A stretch of DNA of 5,576 nt from Thiotrichaceae bacterium (GCA_026992705.1 JALWYT010000193.1:1-5576), one strand, 5' to 3'; shown: positions 1-5,448, counted from the stretch's first letter. Notes: generated from the letters alone by a model not told the origin. Translations and numbers: made by a program.

Positions 1-1357
1 CTTGTTGATAGGGGATCTGCTTGGTTTCTAATTCTGTACGGGCGGCTTGGATATAAACTTTGCCTTTGCCTAATCGCCCACGTTCTGCGGGAATATCTTG
101 AATGCTGATGACATATTCATCATCGTCTAAATGCTTAACAAAGCGTAAAGCAATGCCTGAAATCATAATGCCAAGATCATTGTACAGCTCTCCTCGAACC
201 TTGATAAATTCATCATTTAGCATAACGGGGGAGAACATGGTGCGGGCTTTTTCTGATATTTCGACTAGCACGGGTGAGGAAGGTTGTGCTCCCGCTTCTG
301 TTTGAATTTCGGTGCTTTGGTCATGGGCAATTTTTTCTCGACCTAGCATGGATGTTCCATCAGATTCATCGAAATAATTAGATGTTGTTTTATGTAAAAC
401 AAAACCAATTAATGCCAAGATGACACCAAGAATCATAAATACAGCGGTTGGAAAGCCGGGTACAAAGCCCATTAAAAAAACCACCCCTGAGGCAGCAATC
501 AAAGCAAATGGCTGGGCAAGAATTTGATTGCCAATATCATCACCCAAATTGCTTTTTTCATCGACCGTAACACGAGTAACAATGATGCCTGCTGTAATAG
601 CGATAAATAAGGCAGGAATTTGAGCAACCAAGCCGTCACCAATCGTCAAAATAGAATACAGTGAGGTTGCCGCATTAATATCCATACCGTTTTGCAACAT
701 ACCGACTGAAATACCGCCGATAATATTGACAAAGATAATCACCAAACCTGCAATAGCATCACCTTTGACGAATTTCATTGCTCCATCCATTGAGCCGAAT
801 AGCTGGCTTTCTTTTTCTAATCGAGCTCGCCTTGCTCGTGCTTCATCCAAAGTGATTACGCCAGAACGCAAGTCGCTATCAATACTCATTTGCTTGCCCG
901 GCATGGCATCTAAAGAGAAACGGGCACTGACTTCTGCCACTCGCTCAGAGCCTTTGGTAATAACGATAAATTGTACAATGGTGATAATTAAGAAGATGAC
1001 AAAACCAACGACTAGATTGCCACCTGCAACAAAATCACCAAAGGTTTGCACAATATGCCCTGCATCGGCTTGGCTTAGGATTAGGCGTGTTGTTGAGATA
1101 CTTAATGCCAAGCGGAATAGGGTTGTCAGCAATAATACGGCAGGAAATGAGGAGAACATTAAGGGCGATGAGATATAAACCGCCATCATTAATAGCAGGA
1201 TGGAGCCTGTTAAATTAACCGCGAGTAATATATCAATTAGCAGCGTTGGCATGGGCAGTATCATCATAAACGCTATCGTCACGAGGAAGACAGCTAGCAT
1301 AATGTCACTGCGTGCGGTTATTTGTGTTAAAAATCGTTGTAAATTTTTATATGGCAT
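1..1357 (-). CDS. sctV: Type III secretion system export gate protein SctV (YscV/InvA/LcrD family), 3' end outside window
   Basis: The frame is open for 452 codons from ATG at 1355-1357 to the window edge; family members are about 680-710 residues, so roughly the last third is missing. SctV forms the nonameric inner-membrane export gate of the injectisome, coupling substrate and chaperone recognition to proton-driven export. Seen: a largely hydrophobic N-terminal part with several membrane segments (about 19-62, 73-92, 108-133, 200-220, 240-262, 283-322). The FHIPEP signature lies at 139-162, with core ARFSLDAMPGKQM. A linker follows, then the start of the cytosolic domain (from about 365). 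It is SctV rather than flagellar FlhA because residues 81-118 read FRLALSISTTRLIL, QADAG and GGNLVVG, the secretion-type wording; flagellar FlhA usually has LRLALNVASTR. The start agrees with family N-termini, but I see no convincing Shine-Dalgarno sequence upstream. A palindromic element ends 23 bases upstream, so expression may depend on sequence inside or beyond it. The remaining secretion genes presumably lie beyond position 1. Confidence 0.95.
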   Translation of the reverse strand, partial: MPYKNLQRFLTQITARSDIMLAVFLVTIAFMMILPMPTLLIDILLAVNLTGSILLLMMAVYISSPLMFSSFPAVLLLTTLFRLALSISTTRLILSQADAGHIVQTFGDFVAGGNLVVGFVIFLIITIVQFIVITKGSERVAEVSARFSLDAMPGKQMSIDSDLRSGVITLDEARARRARLEKESQLFGSMDGAMKFVKGDAIAGLVIIFVNIIGGISVGMLQNGMDINAATSLYSILTIGDGLVAQIPALFIAITAGIIVTRVTVDEKSNLGDDIGNQILAQPFALIAASGVVFLMGFVPGFPTAVFMILGVILALIGFVLHKTTSNYFDESDGTSMLGREKIAHDQSTEIQTEAGAQPSSPVLVEISEKARTMFSPVMLNDEFIKVRGELYNDLGIMISGIALRFVKHLDDDEYVISIQDIPAERGRLGKGKVYIQAARTELETKQIPYQQ

Positions 1358-1380
1358 ATTGGGTCTATTGATTATTTATT

Positions 1381-1538
1381 GTAACTACTCTGTCTAATGC
1401 GTAGTGCGGGTGGTAAGTGCTTGATTATTCGGGACGCTGTAAATACATCCCTGTAAGCTCTAAGGCAGCATCTCTGCTGCCTAAGCCCGAATAATCAATC
1501 ACTTTCCACCTTACATATAAATTGCACGGAGTAGTTAC
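1381..1538. repeat. Palindromic MITE/REP-like element with nested inverted repeats
   Basis: Three nested inverted repeats are seen. The outermost 10-bp arms, GTAACTACTC (1381-1390) and GAGTAGTTAC (1529-1538), are perfect. The middle arms, 1410-1433 and 1486-1509, are 24 bp with two mismatches and share TTGATTATTCGGG with its complement. A central hairpin, GGCAGCA-TCTC-TGCTGCC, sits at 1464-1481. Between the left middle arm and the hairpin is a segment with CTGTAAATACATCCCTGTAA. From memory, related segments of the type 'GTAAATnCATCCCTG..GCTC' followed by a GC-rich hairpin recur as dispersed palindromic repeats in gammaproteobacterial genomes; I have not verified this by search. The element codes for nothing and lies just upstream of sctV. 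It is either a non-autonomous mobile element or a REP-type unit, and as RNA it could fold into a long stem. Confidence 0.75.
1464..1481. other. Central GC-rich hairpin of the palindromic element
   Basis: The stem is a perfect 7 bp, GGCAGCA with TGCTGCC, around a 4-base TCTC loop. Flanking CTAA and TAAG can extend it with one mismatch. No T-run follows on either strand within a few bases, so it is not a standard intrinsic terminator. Confidence 0.75.
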
Positions 1539-1594
1539 TGTTTATTTTTTATTTTGTAACGACTACTGTGTAGTAAGCAGTGATGTTGGTATTA

Positions 1595-1900
1595 CTAAAT
1601 TTGCTTATTTATATCAGCTAATAAATGAAAATTAGCCAATTTGAGTAAGTCATAGCTATCTTTATTCACCGCTTGTATTTCAAGGGAGAAGCCTTTTTCA
1701 AATAATGTGGAGTAGCTTTGAAAAAAAGACAGTAATGCTGAGGTGGTGATATAAGGCATTTGCTGCATATTGATAATAATTTTATGCGGTGCTTGCATAG
1801 CCAATGATTGAATATTATTGCAAAGCTCCATTATTGTTTGCTGAGTTAGGGCTATATCAACATTAATAAAACTTATGCCATCACGCTGTTCAAATTGCAC
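1595..1900 (-). CDS. Small STAS-domain protein (anti-sigma factor antagonist-like)
   Basis: A 101-residue, single-domain soluble protein. The order of elements matches the STAS fold of SpoIIAA/RsbV-type antagonists: an N-terminal strand pair (about 3-16), a helix (19-35), the core strand KIIINMQQM (40-48), the loop YITTSALLSFF (50-60) starting a helix, then FSLEIQAVN and a C-terminal DLLKLANFHLL segment. In SpoIIAA the loop is D-S-S-G with the first Ser phosphorylated. Here it is T52-T53-S54-A55, and the acidic residue of the core strand is N44. Phospho-control, if any, would have to use Thr53 or Ser54. The start is GTG at 1898-1900. GAGG at 1908-1911 is 7 bases upstream, and the GTG overlaps the upstream stop as TAGTG, so translation is probably coupled. 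Lying next before sctV on the same strand suggests, but does not show, a regulatory link. Other STAS roles, such as scaffold or transporter partner, are possible. Confidence 0.75.
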   Translation of the reverse strand: MQFEQRDGISFINVDIALTQQTIMELCNNIQSLAMQAPHKIIINMQQMPYITTSALLSFFQSYSTLFEKGFSLEIQAVNKDSYDLLKLANFHLLADINKQI

Positions 1901-1911
1901 TATGCAACCTC
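1898..1911 (-). promoter_or_regulatory. Ribosome binding site and TAGTG stop/start overlap of the STAS gene
   Basis: GAGG at 1908-1911 stands 7 bases before the GTG at 1898-1900. The stop codon TAG of the preceding gene (1900-1902) shares its G with the GTG. This fixes the unusual start codon and points to translational coupling. Confidence 0.75.
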
Positions 1912-2451
1912 AGTAATAAAAAGCGTTTGTTTGCTGACTGCTATAATTCTTACTCGTGTTCCTGCTGGGTAATTGTCTCCTTTTAGTATCCATTTATTAC
2001 TTTGTATGGTTAGTTCTGCCTGACCATTAACCAATGGTGCTTTTAATTTGAATGACTTGCCGATCAAATTCCGTCCTGTGTAGCTTTCTAATGTTTCTTT
2101 TGCTTCTTGAGACGATGTTTTAAAGAAGTCCACAATCACTGGAACGACTATAGCAATCAAGGGAACAAGAATCACTTGCCAGCCGATAAAGCGTTGTGGA
2201 TTAATAAAGATAAGAATACCTGCAATGATGGCGGCAATACCTAACCACATAAAAAAATGTGGATTATTAAAAGACTGTGTAGATAAATTTTTTTTAATAC
2301 TTTTTTTTTTTTGTTTTATGGTTATATCAGTAATAAGTGGCTGTAAGTTTTTAATATAAAATTGAAATATCTTTTTCCAACCACTGTCTAGCCACTTTTG
2401 TATAGTGGATAATAATTGATCTGTTTGTATGGAAATATTCTTTTTAGCCAT
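1900..2451 (-). CDS. NfeD-like membrane protein with C-terminal OB-fold
   Basis: A 183-residue protein in three parts. A Lys-rich cytosolic-looking N-terminus spans about 1-65. Two adjacent membrane helices follow, at 66-84 (MWLGIAAIIAGILIFI) and 89-110 (WQVILVPLIAIVVPVIV). The C-terminal domain at about 127-182 has the NfeD OB-fold pattern: GKSFKLKAPLVNGQAELTI, then W-I-L-K-G, then PAGTRVRIIAVSKQTLFITE. NfeD-type proteins usually accompany SPFH/stomatin-type membrane scaffolds and are thought to help organise membrane microdomains. No SPFH gene is in this window. Ordinary short NfeD proteins begin almost directly with the membrane part, so the long N-terminus is unusual. Codons 47-51 and 53-55 contain A12 and A8 runs that could slip. 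The ATG at 2449-2451 has only a weak AAGAAAA-like ribosome site. The gene overlaps the STAS gene by one base, so the two are cotranscribed. The family call is by pattern and the cellular role is unknown. Confidence 0.7.
   Translation of the reverse strand: MAKKNISIQTDQLLSTIQKWLDSGWKKIFQFYIKNLQPLITDITIKQKKKSIKKNLSTQSFNNPHFFMWLGIAAIIAGILIFINPQRFIGWQVILVPLIAIVVPVIVDFFKTSSQEAKETLESYTGRNLIGKSFKLKAPLVNGQAELTIQSNKWILKGDNYPAGTRVRIIAVSKQTLFITEVA
2288..2312 (-). repeat. A12 and A8 homopolymer tracts inside the nfeD-like gene
   Basis: Read on the minus strand, a run of 12 A (2301-2312) and a run of 8 A (2288-2295) lie within 25 bases, encoding QKKKSIKKN. One extra A in the longer run gives TAT TAA, an immediate stop. 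One fewer A leads to a stop about 20 codons later, inside or before the membrane helices. Either change would remove the OB-fold domain. Confidence 0.85.
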
Positions 2452-2576
2452 TTGATTATTTTCTTGTATTTATTATCAATTCATGAATTACTAAAAGCTT
2501 ATGAATCCTTGTGGCATTATGAATTATCTATCCAGTTATTCAATTTTTTTATGATAAGCTATATATATTTCACTGA
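2452..2576. other. AT-rich spacer between def and the nfeD-like gene
   Basis: This 125-bp stretch has no open frame of note. It holds a candidate promoter (2516-2543), a perfect 12-bp palindrome AATTCATGAATT (2478-2489), and three ATGAAT copies on the plus strand exactly 18 bp apart (2483, 2501, 2519). No GC-rich hairpin followed by a T-run is visible after def, so readthrough from the upstream operon is possible. Confidence 0.6.
2516..2543 (-). promoter_or_regulatory. Candidate sigma70 promoter for the nfeD-like/STAS unit
   Basis: On the minus strand, TTGAAT (2538-2543, 4 of 6 to TTGACA) is followed by a 16-base spacer and CATAAT (2516-2521, 5 of 6 to TATAAT), about 65 bases before the ATG. 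In AT-rich DNA such matches are common, so this is only a candidate. Confidence 0.35.
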
Positions 2577-3089
2577 CTAAGGGGGCTTTTTATAAATCTT
2601 TCGCTTGTAAACATCGGTATTACGGCTAACAACTCGGTCTAAAAATAATAAACCGTCTAAGTGGTCTATTTCATGTTGTACGGCTCGGGCTTCAAAGCCT
2701 TCCATATCGTATTCAATTTCATTGCCATGACGGTCTTGGGCTTTTAGGTGTATGTTTTTTGCTCGAATGACATCACCTGTGAAATCGGGGACAGATAAGC
2801 AGCCTTCTCTGCCAATGTCGTAGTCTTCCCATGCGGTTATTTCTGGATTCACCAAAACCATATAGCCATGATTGGCAACGGGCTTTCGCATTTTAGATAC
2901 ATCAACGATAACGACGCGTTGAAATACGGCGATTTGTGGGGCAGCAATACCTACTGCTCCTGGTCCTGCCAAGCGTGTTTCTTCCAAATCGTCAACTAAT
3001 TGCTGGAACGCTCCGTCAAATTCTGTGATAATTTTTGAGGGTGTTTTTAACCGTTTGTCTGGGTAAACCAGAATGTCTTGAATAGCCAT
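2577..3089 (-). CDS. def: Peptide deformylase
   Basis: A metal-dependent cytosolic enzyme that removes the N-terminal formyl group from nascent proteins. The 170-residue length is normal. All three family motifs are present. Motif I is AVGIAAPQ at 45-52, where the usual first Gly is Ala. Motif II is EGCLS at 95-99, giving metal ligand Cys97. Motif III is HEIDH at 139-143, giving ligands His139 and His143 and catalytic Glu140. The N-terminus (IQDILVYPDKRLKTPS) and the end (FLDRVVSRNTDVYKRK) are typical, so the protein is full length. The ATG at 3087-3089 is 4 bases after the stop of the GcvR-like gene. No strong ribosome site precedes it, so translation probably relies on coupling to that gene. 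It is the last gene of the apparent min-gcvR-def operon. Many genomes instead place def beside fmt (methionyl-tRNA formyltransferase), which is not seen here. Confidence 0.97.
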   Translation of the reverse strand: MAIQDILVYPDKRLKTPSKIITEFDGAFQQLVDDLEETRLAGPGAVGIAAPQIAVFQRVVIVDVSKMRKPVANHGYMVLVNPEITAWEDYDIGREGCLSVPDFTGDVIRAKNIHLKAQDRHGNEIEYDMEGFEARAVQHEIDHLDGLLFLDRVVSRNTDVYKRKIYKKPP

Positions 3090-3093
3090 TAGA

Positions 3094-3618
3094 TTACGCC
3101 ATTAAAACTTGGATTGATTCTATGTGGACAGCTAGCTTTTCTGATTGCAAGTTTTTAACCGCTGTTTCTAATGCGGTATAACCTTGGGTTGCTTGACCAG
3201 AAATAGAAAGCACATAGATAGGCATATCATTGGCGTTAATAATATCCGAGCTTAGATGAGTGATATTAAGCCCTGCTGTAGCAAGTACGTTAGTTGCTTT
3301 GGCTACAATGCCAACTGAATCCGCACCATGTATGCTGACTTGCACATCTGGATTAATTGGCTTGCTTTGTTGAGTATTATCGAGATGATCAATATGTAGT
3401 TTTAGTTTGAACTGTTGACAGGTTTTATCTAGCACATCTTTAATTGATGCTTTATCTAACTCTGTTTCAATAATCATTAAAATACTGAAACTGCCCCCTA
3501 AACATAGCATTGAGGTTTCTTGCAAGTTGCAATTCGCTTGTGATAAATCACCCGTTACACTGGCAACAATACCAATATCGTCTTTGCCTAGTAGGGTTAA
3601 AATATAGTGCTTGTTCAT
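3094..3618 (-). CDS. gcvR: GcvR-like protein with two ACT domains
   Basis: A 174-residue protein made of two ACT domains, about 4-75 and 92-170. Each opens with the glycine-bearing ligand loop typical of the fold: GKDDIGIVASVTG (11-23) and GADSVGIVAKATN (98-110). They are joined by a short polar linker (79-91). The size and arrangement match GcvR, which in E. coli antagonises GcvA and so represses the glycine cleavage operon when glycine is scarce. It has no DNA-binding domain of its own. No gcvA or gcv gene is in view, so the exact target is inferred; it could be another amino-acid-sensing ACT regulator. The start is ATG at 3616-3618, with a weak AAGAGAA ribosome site at 3625-3631. The gene starts 27 bases after the minE stop and ends 4 bases before def, which suggests cotranscription with both. 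Confidence 0.8.
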   Translation of the reverse strand: MNKHYILTLLGKDDIGIVASVTGDLSQANCNLQETSMLCLGGSFSILMIIETELDKASIKDVLDKTCQQFKLKLHIDHLDNTQQSKPINPDVQVSIHGADSVGIVAKATNVLATAGLNITHLSSDIINANDMPIYVLSISGQATQGYTALETAVKNLQSEKLAVHIESIQVLMA

Positions 3619-3644
3619 TTTTTATTCTCTTGTCACTAAATTTC

Positions 3645-3911
3645 TTAAAATTTATATTTGTTTTCAGGCAATACAATATTTAATTCAAGTACATCACAAT
3701 GGCTACCTTCTTCATATTGTACATTAACATCTTTTTCTGTGACATCAACATACTTACGAATAACAGTCATTAATTCGGATTTTAAACGTGGTAGATAGTC
3801 GGGTGTAGAACCTCTACCATTGCGTTCGTGAGCAATAAGAATCTGTAAGCGCTCCTTCGCTTGTGATGCTGAGCTCTTTTTATTCTTTTTAAAATAACTA
3901 AGTAATCCCAT
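3645..3911 (-). CDS. minE: Cell division topological specificity factor MinE
   Basis: An 88-residue protein that makes MinD oscillate between the poles by stimulating its membrane-bound ATPase, restricting MinC inhibition of FtsZ to the cell ends. Seen: an N-terminal amphipathic membrane-targeting stretch (MGLLSYFKK, 1-9). Next is the MinD-contact segment AKERLQILIAHER (18-30), nearly the same as E. coli AKERLQIIVAERR. The C-terminal dimerisation domain contains DYLPRLKSELMTVIRKYV and ends in LELNIVLPE, as in the family. Length is normal. The ATG at 3909-3911 has GCGGA at 3916-3920 close upstream. The gene begins 12 bases after the minD stop. Confidence 0.97.
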   Translation of the reverse strand: MGLLSYFKKNKKSSASQAKERLQILIAHERNGRGSTPDYLPRLKSELMTVIRKYVDVTEKDVNVQYEEGSHCDVLELNIVLPENKYKF

Positions 3912-3923
3912 AATATCCGCTTT

Positions 3924-4730
3924 TTACCCAAAGAGTCTTCTCAAGAATCCTTTCTTTTCTACTTCCAAAAACCGATGTGGTACGGTCTCTCCAAGGAAAC
4001 GCTTAACAACATCACTGTAGGCTTGACCAGCACGACTTTTTTCATCCAGTATCACTGGAATACCACGGTTTGATGCCTGTAGTACGGATTCTGATTCTGG
4101 TATCACTCCGATTAATGGTATTGCAAGAATATCTAAAATATCTTCTAGGCTAAGCATATCTCCCTCATCAACTCGCTCAGGAGAATAACGTGTAATTAAT
4201 AGATGTTCTTTTACCACTTCACCCTGTTCAGCTTTTTGTGTTTTACTTTGTAATAAACCTAACACTCTATCAGAGTCTCTTACAGAGGAGACTTCAGGAT
4301 TCGTGACTACAATAGCTTCATCAGCAAAGTACATCGCCATGTGAGCGCCTTTTTCAATTCCTGCCGGTGAATCACAGATAATGAACTCAAAGCCTTCTTC
4401 TTTCAGTTCATTAATAACACTTTCAACACCCTCTTTCGTTAAAGACTCTTTATCCCGAGTTTGTGATGCGGGTAATATATATAAACCGTCGGCTCTTTTA
4501 TCACGAATTAATGCTTGTTTTAGTGTAGCTTCACCATTAATAATATTAATAAAATCATATACAACACGACGTTCAACACCCATGATTAGATCTAGGTTTC
4601 TCAAACCCACATCAAAATCAATGACGGCTGTTTTATGCCCTTGTAGAGCTAATCCCGTTGCCATCGCAGCACTTGTGGTTGTTTTACCAACACCACCTTT
4701 CCCTGATGTTATAACGACTACCTTACTCAA
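3924..4730 (-). CDS. minD: Septum site-determining ATPase MinD
   Basis: A ParA/MinD-type ATPase of 268 residues (E. coli 270) that binds the inner membrane in its ATP dimer form, recruits MinC and is released by MinE. Seen: the deviant Walker A motif SGKGGVGKTT at 9-18 with signature Lys11 and Lys16; the switch I region DFDVGLRNLDLIMG with Asp38 and Asp40; the switch II/Walker B-like CDSPAGIEKGA near residue 120; and the C-terminal amphipathic membrane helix KKGFLRRLFG. The start is TTG at 4728-4730. No ATG lies nearby, homologues begin at this point, and GGAG at 4738-4741 gives ideal 7-base spacing. The Shine-Dalgarno sequence overlaps the minC stop codon (4741-4743), so translation of the two is probably coupled. 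Confidence 0.98.
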   Translation of the reverse strand: MSKVVVITSGKGGVGKTTTSAAMATGLALQGHKTAVIDFDVGLRNLDLIMGVERRVVYDFINIINGEATLKQALIRDKRADGLYILPASQTRDKESLTKEGVESVINELKEEGFEFIICDSPAGIEKGAHMAMYFADEAIVVTNPEVSSVRDSDRVLGLLQSKTQKAEQGEVVKEHLLITRYSPERVDEGDMLSLEDILDILAIPLIGVIPESESVLQASNRGIPVILDEKSRAGQAYSDVVKRFLGETVPHRFLEVEKKGFLRRLFG

Positions 4731-4741
4731 AAAACTTCTCC
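4728..4741 (-). promoter_or_regulatory. Ribosome binding site deciding the TTG start of minD
   Basis: GGAG (4738-4741) shares its first base with the last base of the minC stop codon TAG and lies 7 bases before the TTG. It supports the non-ATG start and suggests reinitiation by ribosomes finishing minC. Confidence 0.8.
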
Positions 4742-5436
4742 TAAGCTAACGGCTCAAAAATCAAACGCCCATTTTCTAAACGGATCATTGCAGGTTGACC
4801 TTTTAGATCTGTATCAGCATCATCTAGTAATTGATAACAACCTGCAATAGCAACTAAATCTGCCTCAAGTGATTGGCAAAATATACGAGCACTCTCTGCT
4901 CCATTGACACCTGCCAGTACTCTTCCACGCAAGGCTCCATACACATGTACTGAACCATCTGCCAATATTTCTGAACCTGCACTGGTTTGATGCAAAACAA
5001 CAACATCTCCCTGTGGTGCATAAACTTGCTGACCTGATCTCAATGGTCGATTTACAACCTCTACTTTTTTATCAGTTTGCGTTATTTGTCCTGATATTGT
5101 GCCTTTTTCAACCTTGTTTGTTGACTTGCTTGAACGCATAACAGCCCACCCTGACTGCTTTATTTTCTTTATACAGTCACCTGGAGCATTCCTCACTCCA
5201 ACAGGAATAAAACCTATATCTCTAACAACAGTATATAGTTCATCAAATGCTAATTTGACACACTTTTTACCTAAACCAGCACAATCTAAAATAATAGGAC
5301 TATCACGAAAAAGCTGTGGAGAGTTTACCATTTTGGATTGTAGCAATTCTGAAATTTGCTGAATATCAGTTACTGATAAACGTAACACGTTCAACATGGA
5401 CATTTCGCCTTTTATATCTATTATGCCTTGAGACAA
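4741..5436 (-). CDS. minC: Septum site-determining protein MinC
   Basis: The division inhibitor of the Min system: its N-terminal domain antagonises FtsZ polymers, and its C-terminal beta-helix dimerises and binds MinD. The 231-residue length matches E. coli. Seen: an N-terminal domain (about 4-103), a polar Lys/Thr-rich linker (104-130), and a C-terminal domain opening with RPLRSGQQVYAPQGD (130-144), with the RSGQ MinD-contact motif at 133-136. Repeated Gly-rich beta-helix turns follow (GSEILADGSVHVYG, LRGRVLAG), then the FCQSLEADLVAIAG segment. The start chosen is TTG at 5434-5436. The first residues (MSQGIIDIKG) align without a gap to E. coli MSNTPIELKG, and AGGTG at 5444-5448 is 7 bases upstream. 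ATG at 5401-5403 or 5395-5397 is possible, the latter with AAGGCG nearby, but either would remove the conserved first strand. It is first gene of the operon. Confidence 0.97.
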   Translation of the reverse strand: MSQGIIDIKGEMSMLNVLRLSVTDIQQISELLQSKMVNSPQLFRDSPIILDCAGLGKKCVKLAFDELYTVVRDIGFIPVGVRNAPGDCIKKIKQSGWAVMRSSKSTNKVEKGTISGQITQTDKKVEVVNRPLRSGQQVYAPQGDVVVLHQTSAGSEILADGSVHVYGALRGRVLAGVNGAESARIFCQSLEADLVAIAGCYQLLDDADTDLKGQPAMIRLENGRLIFEPLA

Positions 5437-5448
5437 AATATTACACCT
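5434..5448 (-). promoter_or_regulatory. Ribosome binding site deciding the TTG start of minC
   Basis: AGGTG (5444-5448) is 7 bases before TTG (5434-5436). Together with the N-terminal alignment to E. coli MinC, it favours TTG over the internal ATG codons 11 and 13 codons downstream. Confidence 0.7.

Larger units (their letters stand above)
1358..1594. other. Non-coding spacer between the STAS gene and sctV
   Basis: This 237-bp stretch has no credible open frame. Most of it is occupied by the palindromic element at 1381-1538. The remainder is AT-rich. No T-tract follows a hairpin in the direction of the minus-strand genes, so I see no clear intrinsic terminator after the STAS gene. I also could not identify a confident sigma70 promoter for sctV. 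Confidence 0.7.

Noticed and set aside
1..1357. Flagellar FlhA as the identity of the edge gene
   Set aside because: The wording of conserved segments (SISTTRLIL, QADAG, GGNLVVG) follows the injectisome SctV branch, not FlhA (typically NVASTR and GGNYAVG).
102..1397. Plus-strand open frames of 65-150 codons at 102-305, 726-1178 and 1200-1397
   Set aside because: They are antisense to sctV, whose continuous minus-strand frame has strong family motifs. Their translations have low-complexity Ser/Ile/Arg content and no recognisable domain.
1538..1556. Palindrome plus T-rich stretch as an intrinsic terminator
   Set aside because: The T-rich stretch follows the palindrome only on the plus strand, where no gene ends here. 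On the minus strand, the direction of the genes, the sequence after it is A-rich.
1555..1582. A second small hairpin (ACTAC-TGT-GTAGT) as a terminator of the STAS gene
   Set aside because: The 5-bp stem is short and AT-rich and is not followed by a T-run in the minus direction.
4381..5362. Plus-strand open frames at 4381-4749 and 5099-5362
   Set aside because: They are antisense to the clearly identified minD and minC and have no family resemblance.
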